64,000 nucleotides of DNA from Pyrenophora tritici-repentis (Eukaryota; Ascomycota; Dothideomycetes; Pleosporales; Pleosporaceae): NCBI RefSeq assembly GCF_003171515.1, contig NC_089395.1, positions 62,001 through 126,000 on the forward strand. Reading direction: 5' to 3'. The notes under the pieces are model-generated. The model worked only from the letters and a program-made list of their open reading frames with translations, searched no databases and was not told where the DNA came from. Shown here one piece after another: positions 52,554-62,292 of this stretch. Within the stretch, counting starts at the first letter, position 1. The number at the start of each line of letters is the position of its first letter. Position numbers and translations under genes: made by a program.

Positions 52554-52767
52554 TAAGATACAAGTACTAGATTCACTCGGAAGCGCCTTGTGTACGGTAA
52601 CTACCGTAGTTTCTCTAATACGAACAGAACGTGTAGAGCACTATTAGCATAACCCATGTAAGATACAAGTACCGGATTCACTCAGAAGCGCCTTGTGTAC
52701 GGTAACTACTGTAGTTTCTCTAATACGAACAGAACGTGCAGAGCACTATCAGCATAACCTATGTAAG
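52554..52767 (+). repeat. 105-bp minisatellite, left block (about 2 units)
   Basis: Units begin at 52553 and 52658 with TAAGATACAAGTACYRGATT; the third starts at 52763 and is cut by Copia-4. The array resumes at 58424. Confidence 0.93.
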
Positions 52768-52956
52768 TGTCAGATTTTTATGGATGGGATCAAGTGTGTA
52801 TTCTCTGTGTCTGTCTACGGCTCTGTCTGTGGGAGGTGGCCTCGCCTCGGGCTTGGCAGTGCTAAGTCCCGGCGCTAGCCCTGGTTTGGGGGTCTCATGT
52901 CCTTCCCCAACCACCATCGGCTCGATCATGGAGCAAAACCTCGCCTCAATCTGACA
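52768..52956 (-). repeat. 3' LTR of Copia-4
   Basis: TGTCAGATTTTTATGGATGG...CTCAATCTGACA; next to CACCCCCTCAGC, the inverse of a polypurine tract as in Copia-2. Confidence 0.95.
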
Positions 52957-53022
52957 CACCCCCTCAGCTCGGCGCTCCTCGGCAGCCTGAGGTGGAGTGG
53001 TCTTTGCGACATTCATACCGGA

Positions 53023-56000
53023 CTATATAACAAGACTTTCCATCTTCTCCAGAATTTCCTCTGGATCTGCTTCCTCTACGTCTCGTTCCTTCACTTCAAC
53101 CAGTCCGACCTGCGTCAAGAACTGGGGCCAGTTGTTGGCAGGCAGGGTCTTCGTGAAACCATCGGCGAGCATTTCGCCAGACGGTACATACACGACTCTG
53201 ATAGACTTTCGCTTTGCCTCTTGCCTCAGCCAGTGATTGTGGATGTCCACGTGACGGAGTTTCGTCGTCAGCTGAGAGATCTCCTCGTTGATCAGCCGGA
53301 TCGTCTGCGTATTATCGCACTGTATCGTAATTGTCTTCTCCGTCAACTCTACCCGAAGCTCCTCTAGCAGCATCCGCACAAACATGGACTCCTTAGCCAC
53401 TTGCGATAGCGCGAGGAGTTCTGCTTCGGTCGTAGATGTCGTGATGGTATCTTGTTTGTTCGCCCTCCATGCGATCAGTCCTCCAAATAGCTTGATAACG
53501 TACCCTTGGGAGCTCTTGCGATCCGCGGTGTTGTCCGCAAAGGATGCATCGCTAGCTACTACCAATTGGTCGTCTCCTCCGAATGATAAGGATAGAAGCT
53601 TGGTTGACTCCAGGTACAACAGCACTCGGTCAGCGGCTTCTTGATGTAGTGGACCAGGGTTTGTGAGGAACCGGGCGAGTCGTGATACTGGGAATGCGAC
53701 ATCGGGTCGGGTGTTGACGGCGGCGAAGAGTAACGATCCAATCTTGCGTTGATACAAGTTAATCTCTCCAGGAGTCGCCAAACCCTCACGTGCAACTAGT
53801 TCGACTCTAGCCATTGGTGTGTTGTGTCGTTGGTCCTTGTTCGTTGCCAGCCGTGCAATCTTCTCAACATAAGCTTTCTGTGACAGCCAGATCTTTCGCT
53901 TCTCTCGGTCCCGTATAACTTCTACTCCTAAAAACCACTGCAAATCCTTTCCTCCGGTCAGGTTGTATCGCTGTTTCAGTTCCTCTTCCACTTTCTGAGC
54001 TACTTCCGCGTGCCGTTTCGAAGAGGCAAGGATAATGTCATCAACATAAAAGAAGATGAACACTCCGTCTCGGATCATGCAGCAAGGTTCGTGGGGAACT
54101 GGCGAGAACCCGATTTCTAGGAGGAAGGCAGTGAAGTGTCTTTGCCAGAGCAATGGCGAGATCCGTAGGCCGTACAGCGCTTTGTTTAGTTGCAGTATTA
54201 TTCCCTGCTTCCTGTATCCTGGGGGCATCCGCATGTACACTGTTCGATCAATATCTGCGTTGACGAAGGCGTTCGATACGTCGTATTGCTTCAGCTCTAG
54301 GTCAAACCGGGCCGCAATCGACACTAGCATCCGAAACGATCTTCCGGCTAGTGTAGCAGCGTAGGTTTCTTGTGCGGTGACATTTCGTTGCTGGTCTCCA
54401 CGCACTACCAATCGCGCCTTACACTTCTGGAATCGATGGTGCTTGTCAAATTTGTAGGTGTATACCCACATTGAGTCCAGTACCTGCTGGTCGGTCTTCC
54501 GAGCCGTCTTCGCCGGGACCTCTGACCAGGATCTGGTTTCCTTGTGGCTATGGAGATGTGTAATCTCAGCCTCTTTGAAAAAAATAGAACAACTCGTGAT
54601 CCTCTCGCAGGCCGTTCGCTTGGGGAGGCGGTGGCAGCTGGCTGCGATGAGGCTTCTTGCCGTTTCGCATCATACGCTCAAGCTTTGCCTTGTCCAGTCG
54701 CTCTCCTGCCAAGTTTTGAACGTTTCCTGCCTTGGTGCCTGCCATAAAGGCGGCTGCCCATGGCTCCTTCAACATCCTGTGTTCCGGATGGAGGATACCA
54801 CTCGCGAGACCTTGTTTGCCGTAGCTAGTGTCAAGACCTTGTTTCCCGTAGGCAGTCTCTTCGGATTGTAGGCCGTAGCCTCCGGCATCGCATTGTTCGC
54901 GTGGAACGCCTGCGGATAGACCATGTTCGCGCTGTGCGCCAGTCTGTACACCATGTTCGCCGTAGCTAGTGTCAAGACCTTGTTTCCCGTAGGCAGTCTC
55001 TTCGGATTGTAGGCCGTAGCCTCCGGCATCGCATTGTTCGCGTGGAACGCCTGCGGATAGACCATGTTCGCGCTGTGCGCCAGTCTGTACACCATGTTCG
55101 CCGTAGCTAGTGTCAAGACCTTGTTTCCCGTAGGCAGTCTCTTCGGATTGTAGGCCGTAGCCTCCGGTATCATCGTCCCTGAAGGGGTGTTCCACATTAG
55201 TTAGCATTTGAGCAAGCAGTGCTGCCGGTGGGGGCGTATGTGGTGGCGTCGGATAAGGTACTACCTTCCTTCCCGCCTCATCATACTCGAGCCGCCCATT
55301 TTCCGGCGCTCTAGCAATGGTCTCATCTTCGTAGAAAGTTCCAAGTTCTTCCCGTGTGGGATTTGGTCCAGGGGGCAGTTCAATAGTTCGAATCCATGCT
55401 GCTATCTCCTCTGTAGTGCTATGCATAAGATTGTCCATAACCTCTTTATGCTCTCCACTATATACGACTTCCTCGTCGAATACAACGTCGCGAGTGCTAA
55501 TGACCTTGCCTATAGATGGTACCCAAATTCGGAATATGTTCGTCGAACGGTAACCAACTAAGTACCCTATCCAGGCTTTCGGGTCAAATCTCTGTAGACG
55601 TCCTTTTCCTCGCTTCGTGTCATCCGTCATCGCAAATGCCTTACAGCCGTACGCTCGTAAATGCGACAGGTTGGGCTTGCGTGGTGATGTAACAACTCCA
55701 TTCTGGAAAGCGATTGCCGTGAAGAACATCTCGTATGGAGATCTCCAGCGGTTCTGATATTTCGGCGTCCTGTTGTGTAGGTAGACGGCGGTCCGGGCGA
55801 TTTCCGGCCATTGGTCCCACGGCAGATGTGCATCGAGTCGCATTGCTCGACCCTTTTCTTTTACCACACCCCCTGAGCGTTCGGCTCCTCCGTTTTGCGC
55901 TTGCGTATCGGGGCGGAAGGCTCGAGTACTATACCTCTTGTTCTGCACCATCTGGCGACCTCTGGCTTCACGGAAAATATCTCGTTGTCCGTCTCAATAA

Positions 56001-56895
56001 CCTTTACCGTTATACCAAATTGATTCATCATAAAGGTGACGAACATCTTAAGGCTTTTAAGGATGACTCTTGCCGTTCGGTTGTCACTAAGATAGAAATC
56101 CCATATGTATCCCGTAACGCGGCAGTTAATAAGCATCTGACTCTTCTCCTTGGTCGTACTTTCTGCTTCGTAGTCGTGAAAGTCGATCGCAACTCGCTCT
56201 CCCGGACCTTCTAAAATAGTCCGGGGCGTCCGTCGTATCATTCGCTTCGACTTTGATATCCCACAGGCATCGCATTTCACTGTGGGGACCCCGACGATCT
56301 TCACCCCCTCAGATTGGTTCACTAGGTGTTCTAGGGCGTCGGATCCAGGGTGGCCAAGTCTCTTGTGCCAGACTATAGCCTCAGCTCGTTTTCGTACGGC
56401 TGTCCTGCGCGTTGGCTGCTGCGTTGAAAACGCTGCTCGCGCCTCAGCGTCATTGAGTTCCAGTATCCATTGTCCGTACTTCTCGTGTAGTACTGCCAGT
56501 TCGCTATCGTCGGACCGTCGGAGGATTGTTGGGTCGGATTTGGTGTCCCACCAAAGACCTTGCCGGCGGAGTATCCGGAAGGAGACAAGACTGCAGTGTA
56601 GGTCAGGGCAGTAGGCGACGTTCTCGAGGTAGAGGAGACGGTGACCGTCTGCGCTATCTACTCTCAGAGTAACTGAACCGTATGCCTTAATCCACACCCT
56701 TGTATTGCCTGCCCAGAGGAAGTCTCCTGTCATAGGCGGTCGAATATTCGTGAATCGTCCGAGGTCGTTGCCGACGTGTATAGTGGTTCCGGAGTCCATT
56801 ATGTAAGAGCGTTGAAGTGGGTACTTAGATTCCTTTGCCATAAATGATGAGGCACAGATTATAAGGTTGATCTGGCCTATGTTCCGGCCTTCTGG
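53023..56895 (-). pseudogene. Copia-4 Pol, two single-base frameshifts
   Basis: The frame is open from the Gag stop, with ATG 56841 (MAKESKYPLQRSYIMDSGTT). Protease MDSGTTIHV, HHCC (HKRLGHPG, CDACGISK) and integrase (VAIDFHDYE, IETDNEIFSV). After EPSAP one G is missing near 55912, shifting to DTQAQNGGAERSGGV. A 141-bp repeat block follows. An extra T in a T7 run at about 54580 shifts again before the RT (MWVYTYKFDK, KARLVVRGDQQRN, FFYVDDIILASS) and RNase H (SDASFADNTADRKSS, TEAELLALSQ), ending 53023. Both lesions are small and recent. It is the closest relative of Copia-2 in the window. Confidence 0.92.
54821..55185 (-). repeat. 141-bp in-frame repeats inside Copia-4 pol (47 residues per unit)
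   Basis: GTAGCTAGTGTCAAGACCTT starts at 54821, 54962 and 55103. On the coding strand each unit reads YGLQSEETAYGKQGLDTSYG, then EHGVQTGAQREHGLSAG and VPREQCDAGG. It lies in the linker between integrase and RT. Copia-2 has no counterpart there. 141 is a multiple of 3, so the frame is kept. Confidence 0.92.
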
Positions 56896-58095
56896 TCACT
56901 CGACAGTATCCTCTACCGGAGTGCTCTGTGACTTCTTAATCTGGGGTGTCCCTAATTTAGCTCTCTTGGCTCCCCTTATCTCTTGTTCGAGATCAGTGTC
57001 GCTATCAATTCGGTGCTGAGCCATCGTCTTCAGTGTTTCACGTGGCTTCCACCAAACAGGGGCGTTGTGCGGAAACGCGTACCAACAATCCTTTAGTTCG
57101 TGCTGTTGGTCGCATACCTTGCATTGTTTCCTATCCTTGCCCGGTCCGGGAGTCTTTCGGCTTTTGCCGCGACCTCGCTTTCCTGGGGCCTTCTCGGCGG
57201 CGTCATCTGCGTCTTCGCCGTTCAGTTGAGGTCCACTTGCTACAAAGGCGGCCTTCGGGACCTTGTGTTTGATCGGATGCAACAGTGAGGCGTACTCTCG
57301 GAACTGTTTAATCATCATCCGTACAGTGACACGTGGGTCTTTATTTCCACCGGCCATGAACGCGGTAGTCCATTCTGGTGATGGTTTGAGAACTGCTTTG
57401 ACGAAATCCTCCTTGATAAACTCTTCGTCTTGGCATTCAGGTATGCCAAGGGCCTTGCCTTCCGTGATTGCATGGTCCATCTCAGTTAGCCAGGTCTCCC
57501 ACTGTGCTAACAACCTCATCGGTTTTTGGGCCGCGAGGTAACGTTCTCTCGCACGTTTGAGTTCCTCCTTCGTGTCAATCCCAACATTTGCGGCTAAGTT
57601 TTCAATCCACTGCCGATGGGAAAGACCTGCCTTGCAGCAGTTGTAGAAGAGGTGTTGTGACACAGTCTTCCTTATGTGCTCGGTGAGCTTTCCAAGTCCG
57701 GTCCGCTCTTGTTGATATCTCTGGTTAAGTATTTTAAACTCTTCTAGTTGTATTCGGTAATAATCGATATCTTCTTTATAGGACGTCTTCGCGTTCGTCG
57801 CGAGGTCCGAGGGTCGTACCGGTACGTAGGCTGGCGCTTCGGCGCTATCGTCGCCGATCGCTTGGCGATATTGGGTAACGTGCAGATTCGTCGCTGCAGT
57901 TGATGGCTGATAGCTTCCGATAAGTGGAGCTAGTGGTGGTTGTGGTTCTATTAGAGGGATCCCACGTTGCTTTGGATCTACCTTTTCCCACACTTGGTAT
58001 GCGGCGCATTCCGCTTGTAGTTGTTGGTACCATTTAGCCCAATTGGTATAATCCGTTAGGATCACTGTTGGATCTCTGTTTGATAGTACAGACAT
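56896..58095 (-). CDS. Copia-4 Gag
   Basis: 399 residues from ATG 58095 (MSVLSNRDPTVILTDYTNW). The order matches Copia-2 Gag: WAKWYQQLQAECAAY, a helical middle, basic RGRGKSRK, zinc knuckle CKVCDQQHELKDC (C-x2-C-x3-H-x4-C). The stop is TGA followed by CCA, in frame with Pol. No lesion. With an intact Gag and intact ends the element could be mobilised in trans by a Pol such as that of Copia-2, but that is speculation. Confidence 0.92.
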   Translation of the reverse strand: MSVLSNRDPTVILTDYTNWAKWYQQLQAECAAYQVWEKVDPKQRGIPLIEPQPPLAPLIGSYQPSTAATNLHVTQYRQAIGDDSAEAPAYVPVRPSDLATNAKTSYKEDIDYYRIQLEEFKILNQRYQQERTGLGKLTEHIRKTVSQHLFYNCCKAGLSHRQWIENLAANVGIDTKEELKRARERYLAAQKPMRLLAQWETWLTEMDHAITEGKALGIPECQDEEFIKEDFVKAVLKPSPEWTTAFMAGGNKDPRVTVRMMIKQFREYASLLHPIKHKVPKAAFVASGPQLNGEDADDAAEKAPGKRGRGKSRKTPGPGKDRKQCKVCDQQHELKDCWYAFPHNAPVWWKPRETLKTMAQHRIDSDTDLEQEIRGAKRAKLGTPQIKKSQSTPVEDTVE

Positions 58096-58220
58096 CTTGT
58101 CGATGAGTTTTGATGACTCTTCGGTTCGGCGCTTACGTGTTGTAGCGTGGGGATCGTCGTATTGACGGTATTTGTAGTATAAAGTAACTTTGATTGACTC
58201 TTCTGTACTCGGTACAGGCA

Positions 58221-58234
58221 GTGAGACTCTTAAT
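58221..58234 (-). other. Primer-binding site, half tRNA-Lys(CUU) type (Copia-4)
   Basis: GTGAGACTCTTAAT abuts the 5' LTR; see 34676-34689. Confidence 0.7.
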
Positions 58235-58423
58235 TGTCAGATTTTTATGGATGGGATCAAGTGTGTATTCTCTGTGTCTGTCTACGGCTCTGTCTGTGGG
58301 AGGTGGCCTCGCCTCGGGCTTGGCAGTGCTAAGTCCCGGCGCTAGCCCTGGTTTGGGGGTCTCATGTCCTTCCCCAACCACCATCGGCTCGATCATGGAG
58401 CAAAACCTCGCCTCAATCTGACA
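58235..58423 (-). repeat. 5' LTR of Copia-4
   Basis: Identical by eye to 52768-52956. Confidence 0.95.
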
Positions 58424-58848
58424 GTAAGATACAAGTACCGGATTCACTCGGAAGCGCCTTGTGTACGGTAACTACCGTAGTTTCTCTAATACGAACAGAA
58501 CGTGCAGAGCACTATCAGCATAACCCATGTAAGATACAAGTACCGGATTCACTCGGAAGCGCCTTATGTACGGTAACTACCGTAGTTTCTCTAATACGAA
58601 CAGAACGTGCAGAGCACTATCAGCATAACCCATGTAAGATACAAGTACCGGATTCACTCGGAAGCGCCTTGTGTACGGTAACTACCGTAGTTTCTCTAAT
58701 ACGAACAGAACGTGTAGAGCACTATCAGCATAACCCATGTAAGATACAAGTACCGGATTCACTCGGAAGCGCCTTGTGTACGGTAACTACCGTAGTTTCT
58801 CTAATACGAATAGAAAGTGCAGAGCACTATTAGCATAACCCATGTAAG
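58424..58848 (+). repeat. 105-bp minisatellite, middle block (4 units)
   Basis: Units start at 58424, 58529, 58634 and 58739 (GTAAGATACAAGTACCGGAT). Since 105 = 3 x 35, one frame stays open and repeats CTVTTVVSLIRTERAEHYQH plus NPCKIQVPDSLGSAL. It is not regarded as a gene: no upstream start, and units vary at synonymous and nonsynonymous sites alike. Confidence 0.93.
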
Positions 58849-59036
58849 TGTCAGATTGAGGCGAGGTTTTGCTCCATGATCGAGCCGATGGTGGTTGGGG
58901 AAGGACATGAGACCCCAAACCAGGGCTAGCGCCGGGACTTAGCACTGCCAAGCCCGAGGCGAGGCCACCTCCCACAGACAGAGCCGTAGACAGACACAGA
59001 GAATACACACTTGATCCCATCCATAAAAATCTGACA
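58849..59036 (+). repeat. Solo LTR of the Copia-4 family, opposite orientation
   Basis: The reverse complement of the Copia-4 LTR with one C missing (ACCCC against ACCCCC). Flanked by GTAAG (58844-58848, 59037-59041), at the same base of the 105-bp unit as the full Copia-4. Confidence 0.95.
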
Positions 59037-59434
59037 GTAAGATACAAGTACCAGATTCACTCGGAAGCGCCTTATGTACGGTAACTACCGTAGTTTCTCT
59101 AATACGAACAGAACGTGCAGAGCACTATCAGCATAACCCATGTAAGATACAAGTACCGGATTCACTCGGAAGCGCCTTGTGTACAGTAACTACCGTAGTT
59201 TCTCTAATACGAACAGAACGTGCAGAGCACTATCAGCATAACCCATGTAAGATACAAGTACCGGATTCACTCGGAAGCGCCTTGTGTACAGTAACTACCG
59301 TAGTTTCTCTAATACGAACAGAACGTGCAGAGCACTATCAGCATAACCCATGTAAGATACAAGTACCGGATTCACTCGGAAGCGCCTTGTGTACGGTAAC
59401 TACCGTAGTTTCTCTAATACGAATAGAACGTGCA
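59037..59434 (+). repeat. 105-bp minisatellite, right block (about 3.8 units)
   Basis: Units start at 59037, 59142, 59247 and 59352; the last breaks off at GAACGTGCAG before TAGCCTATCAC. Confidence 0.93.
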
Positions 59435-59590
59435 GTAGCCTATCACACTTATATTATTCAAGTATAAAGGTTACAGAGCCAGCACATATAGGATAGCAAA
59501 AGTTTAAGAAACATACTTCGGTCCTCAACAATCAAATCTATCATCTCTCCAAAACCTTTACTCTACCCACCCAGCCTCCTAGTTGCTACA

Positions 59591-59958
59591 ATGAAACCTA
59601 CTACTTTGCTCGCGTGTTTTTTCTTTGGAAACAGCCTTGCCTACAGCCTGGCTGCTGCGGAAACCAAGCGTGGGGTCGAGGTAGAAAGCCTTGTAAGCCT
59701 AGAAAAGGATCTCCTAGATAATTACTAGAAGATTTAACATAGCCCTAGGATAACACTCTTTCTAAGGATTTCGTTAAACCATTAGAGGATCTGTCAAAGG
59801 TGGAAATGCGCCAGAATTGCAACTATACGGTTAAGGAAGGCGATACTCTCACTAGTATCGCGGCTGATGCTGGCACGACTACTGCCCGAATCAAGCAGCT
59901 CAATCCAGGCCTTAACCCTAACGCTATTTTGGTTGGTCAAGTGATCCGAATTTGTTAG
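59591..59958 (+). CDS. Secreted single-LysM protein (candidate LysM effector)
   Basis: Exon 1 is 59591-59692 (MKPTTLLACFFFGNSLAYSL, a signal peptide). The intron is 59693-59748 (56 bp; GTAAGC donor, TTTAAC branch-like site, CCTAG acceptor, phase 0) and exon 2 is 59749-59958. The 103-residue product carries one LysM domain at about residues 57-101: CNYTVKEGDTLTSIAADAGT, then IKQLNPGL, NAILVGQVIRIC. Two cysteines bracket it. LysM domains bind chitin or peptidoglycan; secreted fungal LysM proteins sequester chitin fragments and protect hyphae. Binding is not proven here. After the TAG the frame stays open to 60070 (SCVVVTIYTPEETG), so the TAG may be a mutated CAG and the protein once longer. An acceptor at ACATAG (59742) would meet a stop at once. 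Confidence 0.8.
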
Positions 59959-60307
59959 AGCTGCGTGGTTGTTACGATCTATACCCCGGAGGAGACAGGG
60001 GTAAGCGTAATCACTTTGAAGGATCAAGCGGCACAGTTGAAGGATTGCGGCACAGCAACCACGCCATAGTCACGTGACCGCTCAGTGGTGAGCAGCACGC
60101 GCTAGTCCAGGAACAGGTGCTCATCAACGAGCACTCACACGCTCAATACTGAGCGCCACACTCATTAAGTATATAGCTTAGACACTGAACCCCTATGGCT
60201 TAGTGTGTTCAACTTCGTACAAGACTCTAGTATTCAATCTAAGGATTATACTTCATTCTTACAACCCCTAACCAATATGATGCGACGGGGCAGCCCTAAC
60301 CAATATG
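59959..60307. other. Spacer between LysM gene and RecQ remnant
   Basis: 59959-60070 is the possible former C-terminus of the LysM gene. CCCTAACCAATATGATGCG and CCCTAACCAATATGAGGCG form a short direct repeat near 60266-60313. No other gene seen. Confidence 0.4.
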
Positions 60308-60616
60308 AGGCGCGGTTCGGACCGCAGAGCAGGAGCTGGCGCTGCACGCAGTGATCAATAGGCAGACGCCGCTTGTCGTTGTTCTGCCGACTGGTGGAGG
60401 CAAGAGCTTGCTGTTTAGCGTGCCGGCTTGCATGGACGACGCTGGGTGACGGTGATCGTGGTGCTGCACCGAGCGCTCATTGAGGATGTAGTAGACTAGA
60501 TGCAGAAGTGCGGCATCAACTGCACGGAGTAGAAGCACGACGAGAGCAGCCCGGCGGCTGTTGTCGTAGTCAGCGCAGACGCCGCAGGGGACACTACAAG
60601 CAACGGCAACTTCTTA

Positions 60617-60763
60617 TGTTGGAGTGGGTGAACCGTACGCATAGGGAAGAAGTTGAGGATTGACTGAGGTTGTATTGTACAAGCTATGGAAAGTTTATGT
60701 AGGTGAGTGACCATAAACAGCGCTAGTCTCAGATAGGCATCGTCCCATCACCAAACCGTGACA
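60617..60763 (-). repeat. 3' LTR of the gag-only element (147 bp)
   Basis: TGTTGGAGTGGGTG...AAACCGTGACA. Same sequence as 62146-62292. Confidence 0.95.
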
Positions 60764-60783
60764 CACCCCCAGTTGTCACCAAG

Positions 60784-61872
60784 TCAGTGAGTTGGTGATA
60801 ACTGACCTGTATCCAGCAGATGAACCACGAATGATGTACCACCACTAGGTGGTTGGCCGTCATCTACCTGAATCTTGTCTCTATACTGTTGACGTGAAGC
60901 CCATTCATTTAGGGCGTCCTTTATTTGCTTCGAAATCTTAGGATCCTTTTGAGCTTGTTCAACCTTGCGGACTCCAATAGGTGCTGGTGTCCAGTCTTTT
61001 GGTCGACCTGGGTGAAGTGGATTGAGTATCCAGCAGTCGGGTAAAGCGTGTGACAGCCCACAAACACAAGGTAGGTTTGCAATCCCAAGCTTAGCAGCTG
61101 AGGTAGATAGCACACTTGACTCAGTGGCAGTGGTCTGGGCAGCTCGGCGGATGTACTTCGTCATCTTTTCGACGTAGGCGGGCAAGCTGAGTAGATTTGT
61201 ACCGTTTATCTCGTGTTCGTATATCTGATCGAGGCAGGTAGCAGCGTAGTTTGGATAGTGAGCTTGGCAGGCAATCAGGAAATCCTCCTGAGGCCTGTAG
61301 CTAGTTGTCTCTGGTAGGTTGATCGATTGGCATTGAGAAGTGATGTGTATCCAGTCAGCCATCCATTCATCGAGTTTCTTTAGGTTGCGTGGAGCGGTCT
61401 TCAGATTGGTGTATCTTGCTATCAAGTCGCGACTCCGATCGGCTGTAGAAGGACAGAATTGCTTCTTGAGAGCGACAAGTCGATCGTACACAGTAGGGAG
61501 ATCCTGTATTAGGTAGAGATGACGCGTGGCGATAGACCTAGTGATCTCTGTATTTAGCTGCACCAGAGCTCTCTCTTGTTTCTGCAGCGTGATCTCGTCG
61601 AGTCTCCATTGTTCAACCTCCCATCGGTAGGAATCACGATCCTCAGTGGATAGATCAGAGAGCTTGGAAGCTCTAGCCTTATAGTCGGTGAGCTGAGGCT
61701 TAGGATTGGCAGCCTCTAGGTCAGGCAGGCTCTCCTTTGGTGTATCTGGATTGACGTATTGCCAGATCTTGTGATCCTTCGCGAAGTCTCTGCAGAGAAA
61801 GATCCAGTTGAACCAGTCATCTGGTGTATTAAGGATAACAGTAACTCGAGTTACTGCTGATCCTGTAGCCAT
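60784..61872 (-). CDS. Gag of the non-autonomous LTR element
   Basis: 362 residues from ATG 61872 (MATGSAVTRVTVILNTPDDW). It parallels Copia-1 Gag almost throughout (LPETTSYRPQEDFLIACQAH). The zinc knuckle is CVCGLSHALPDC (C-x-C-x3-H-x4-C) near residue 280. It ends SGGTSFVVHLLDTGQLSPTH where Copia-1 continues toward protease. The LDTG at the very end resembles an aspartic-protease triad, but no protease domain follows. An intact frame in a pol-less element suggests Gag is under selection, perhaps to compete for or share particles. Confidence 0.93.
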   Translation of the reverse strand: MATGSAVTRVTVILNTPDDWFNWIFLCRDFAKDHKIWQYVNPDTPKESLPDLEAANPKPQLTDYKARASKLSDLSTEDRDSYRWEVEQWRLDEITLQKQERALVQLNTEITRSIATRHLYLIQDLPTVYDRLVALKKQFCPSTADRSRDLIARYTNLKTAPRNLKKLDEWMADWIHITSQCQSINLPETTSYRPQEDFLIACQAHYPNYAATCLDQIYEHEINGTNLLSLPAYVEKMTKYIRRAAQTTATESSVLSTSAAKLGIANLPCVCGLSHALPDCWILNPLHPGRPKDWTPAPIGVRKVEQAQKDPKISKQIKDALNEWASRQQYRDKIQVDDGQPPSGGTSFVVHLLDTGQLSPTH

Positions 61873-61904
61873 TGTGTGCGTAGAACAGACGTAGCAATCG
61901 TGCG

Positions 61905-62110
61905 TTATAGTGGACGCGGGGTAATCGAGCGCTGTGGTGGACGCGGGTAATCGTGCGGCTATGAGGGGCCTAGTAATCGAGCGCTGTGGTGGACGCGGGT
62001 AATCGTGCGGCTATGAGGGGCCTAGTAATCGTGCGCTATGAGGGACGCGGTAATCGTGCGGCTATGAGGGGCCTAGTAATCGTGCGCTATGAGGGACGCG
62101 GTAATCGGGA
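61905..62110 (-). repeat. Short tandem repeats in the gag-only element leader
   Basis: Alternating GGACGCGGGTAATCGTGCGG and CTATGAGGGGCCTAGTAATC blocks repeat several times between the LTR/PBS and gag. Confidence 0.8.
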
Positions 62111-62131
62111 AATGAGTACAATCAGGATGCA

Positions 62132-62145
62132 GCCGGGCTCATAAC
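62132..62145 (-). other. Primer-binding site, half tRNA-iMet type (gag-only element)
   Basis: GCCGGGCTCATAAC abuts the 5' LTR, identical to 1521-1534 of Copia-1. Confidence 0.7.
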
Positions 62146-62292
62146 TGTTGGAGTGGGTGAACCGTACGCATAGGGAAGAAGTTGAGGATTGACTGAGGTT
62201 GTATTGTACAAGCTATGGAAAGTTTATGTAGGTGAGTGACCATAAACAGCGCTAGTCTCAGATAGGCATCGTCCCATCACCAAACCGTGACA
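62146..62292 (-). repeat. 5' LTR of the gag-only element (147 bp)
   Basis: Identical by eye to 60617-60763. Confidence 0.95.

Larger units (their letters stand above)
52768..58423 (-). mobile_element. Copia-4, complete Ty1/copia element
   Basis: 189-bp LTRs (52768-52956, 58235-58423) look identical; target duplication GTAAG (52763-52767, 58424-58428). It is inserted at the first base of a 105-bp repeat unit. Primer site 58221-58234 of half tRNA-Lys(CUU) type. Gag is intact; Pol has two 1-bp indels. Confidence 0.97.
60617..62292 (-). mobile_element. Gag-only LTR retrotransposon (TR-GAG type, non-autonomous)
   Basis: 147-bp LTRs (60617-60763, 62146-62292) look identical. Target duplication TCTTA (60612-60616, 62293-62297). 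The only ORF is a copia Gag; RT, integrase and protease are absent and there is no space for them. Primer site and polypurine tract (inverse of CACCCCC, 60764-60770) are kept, so it should be copied in trans, plausibly by a Copia-1-like element. Confidence 0.96.

Noticed and set aside
54769..55197. ORF of 142 residues over the 141-bp repeats
   Set aside because: Alternative-frame shadow of the Copia-4 pol repeats.
58459..59467. Long repeat-encoded ORFs over the 105-bp array
   Set aside because: Open only because the unit is a multiple of three; no promoter, signal or start outside the repeats.
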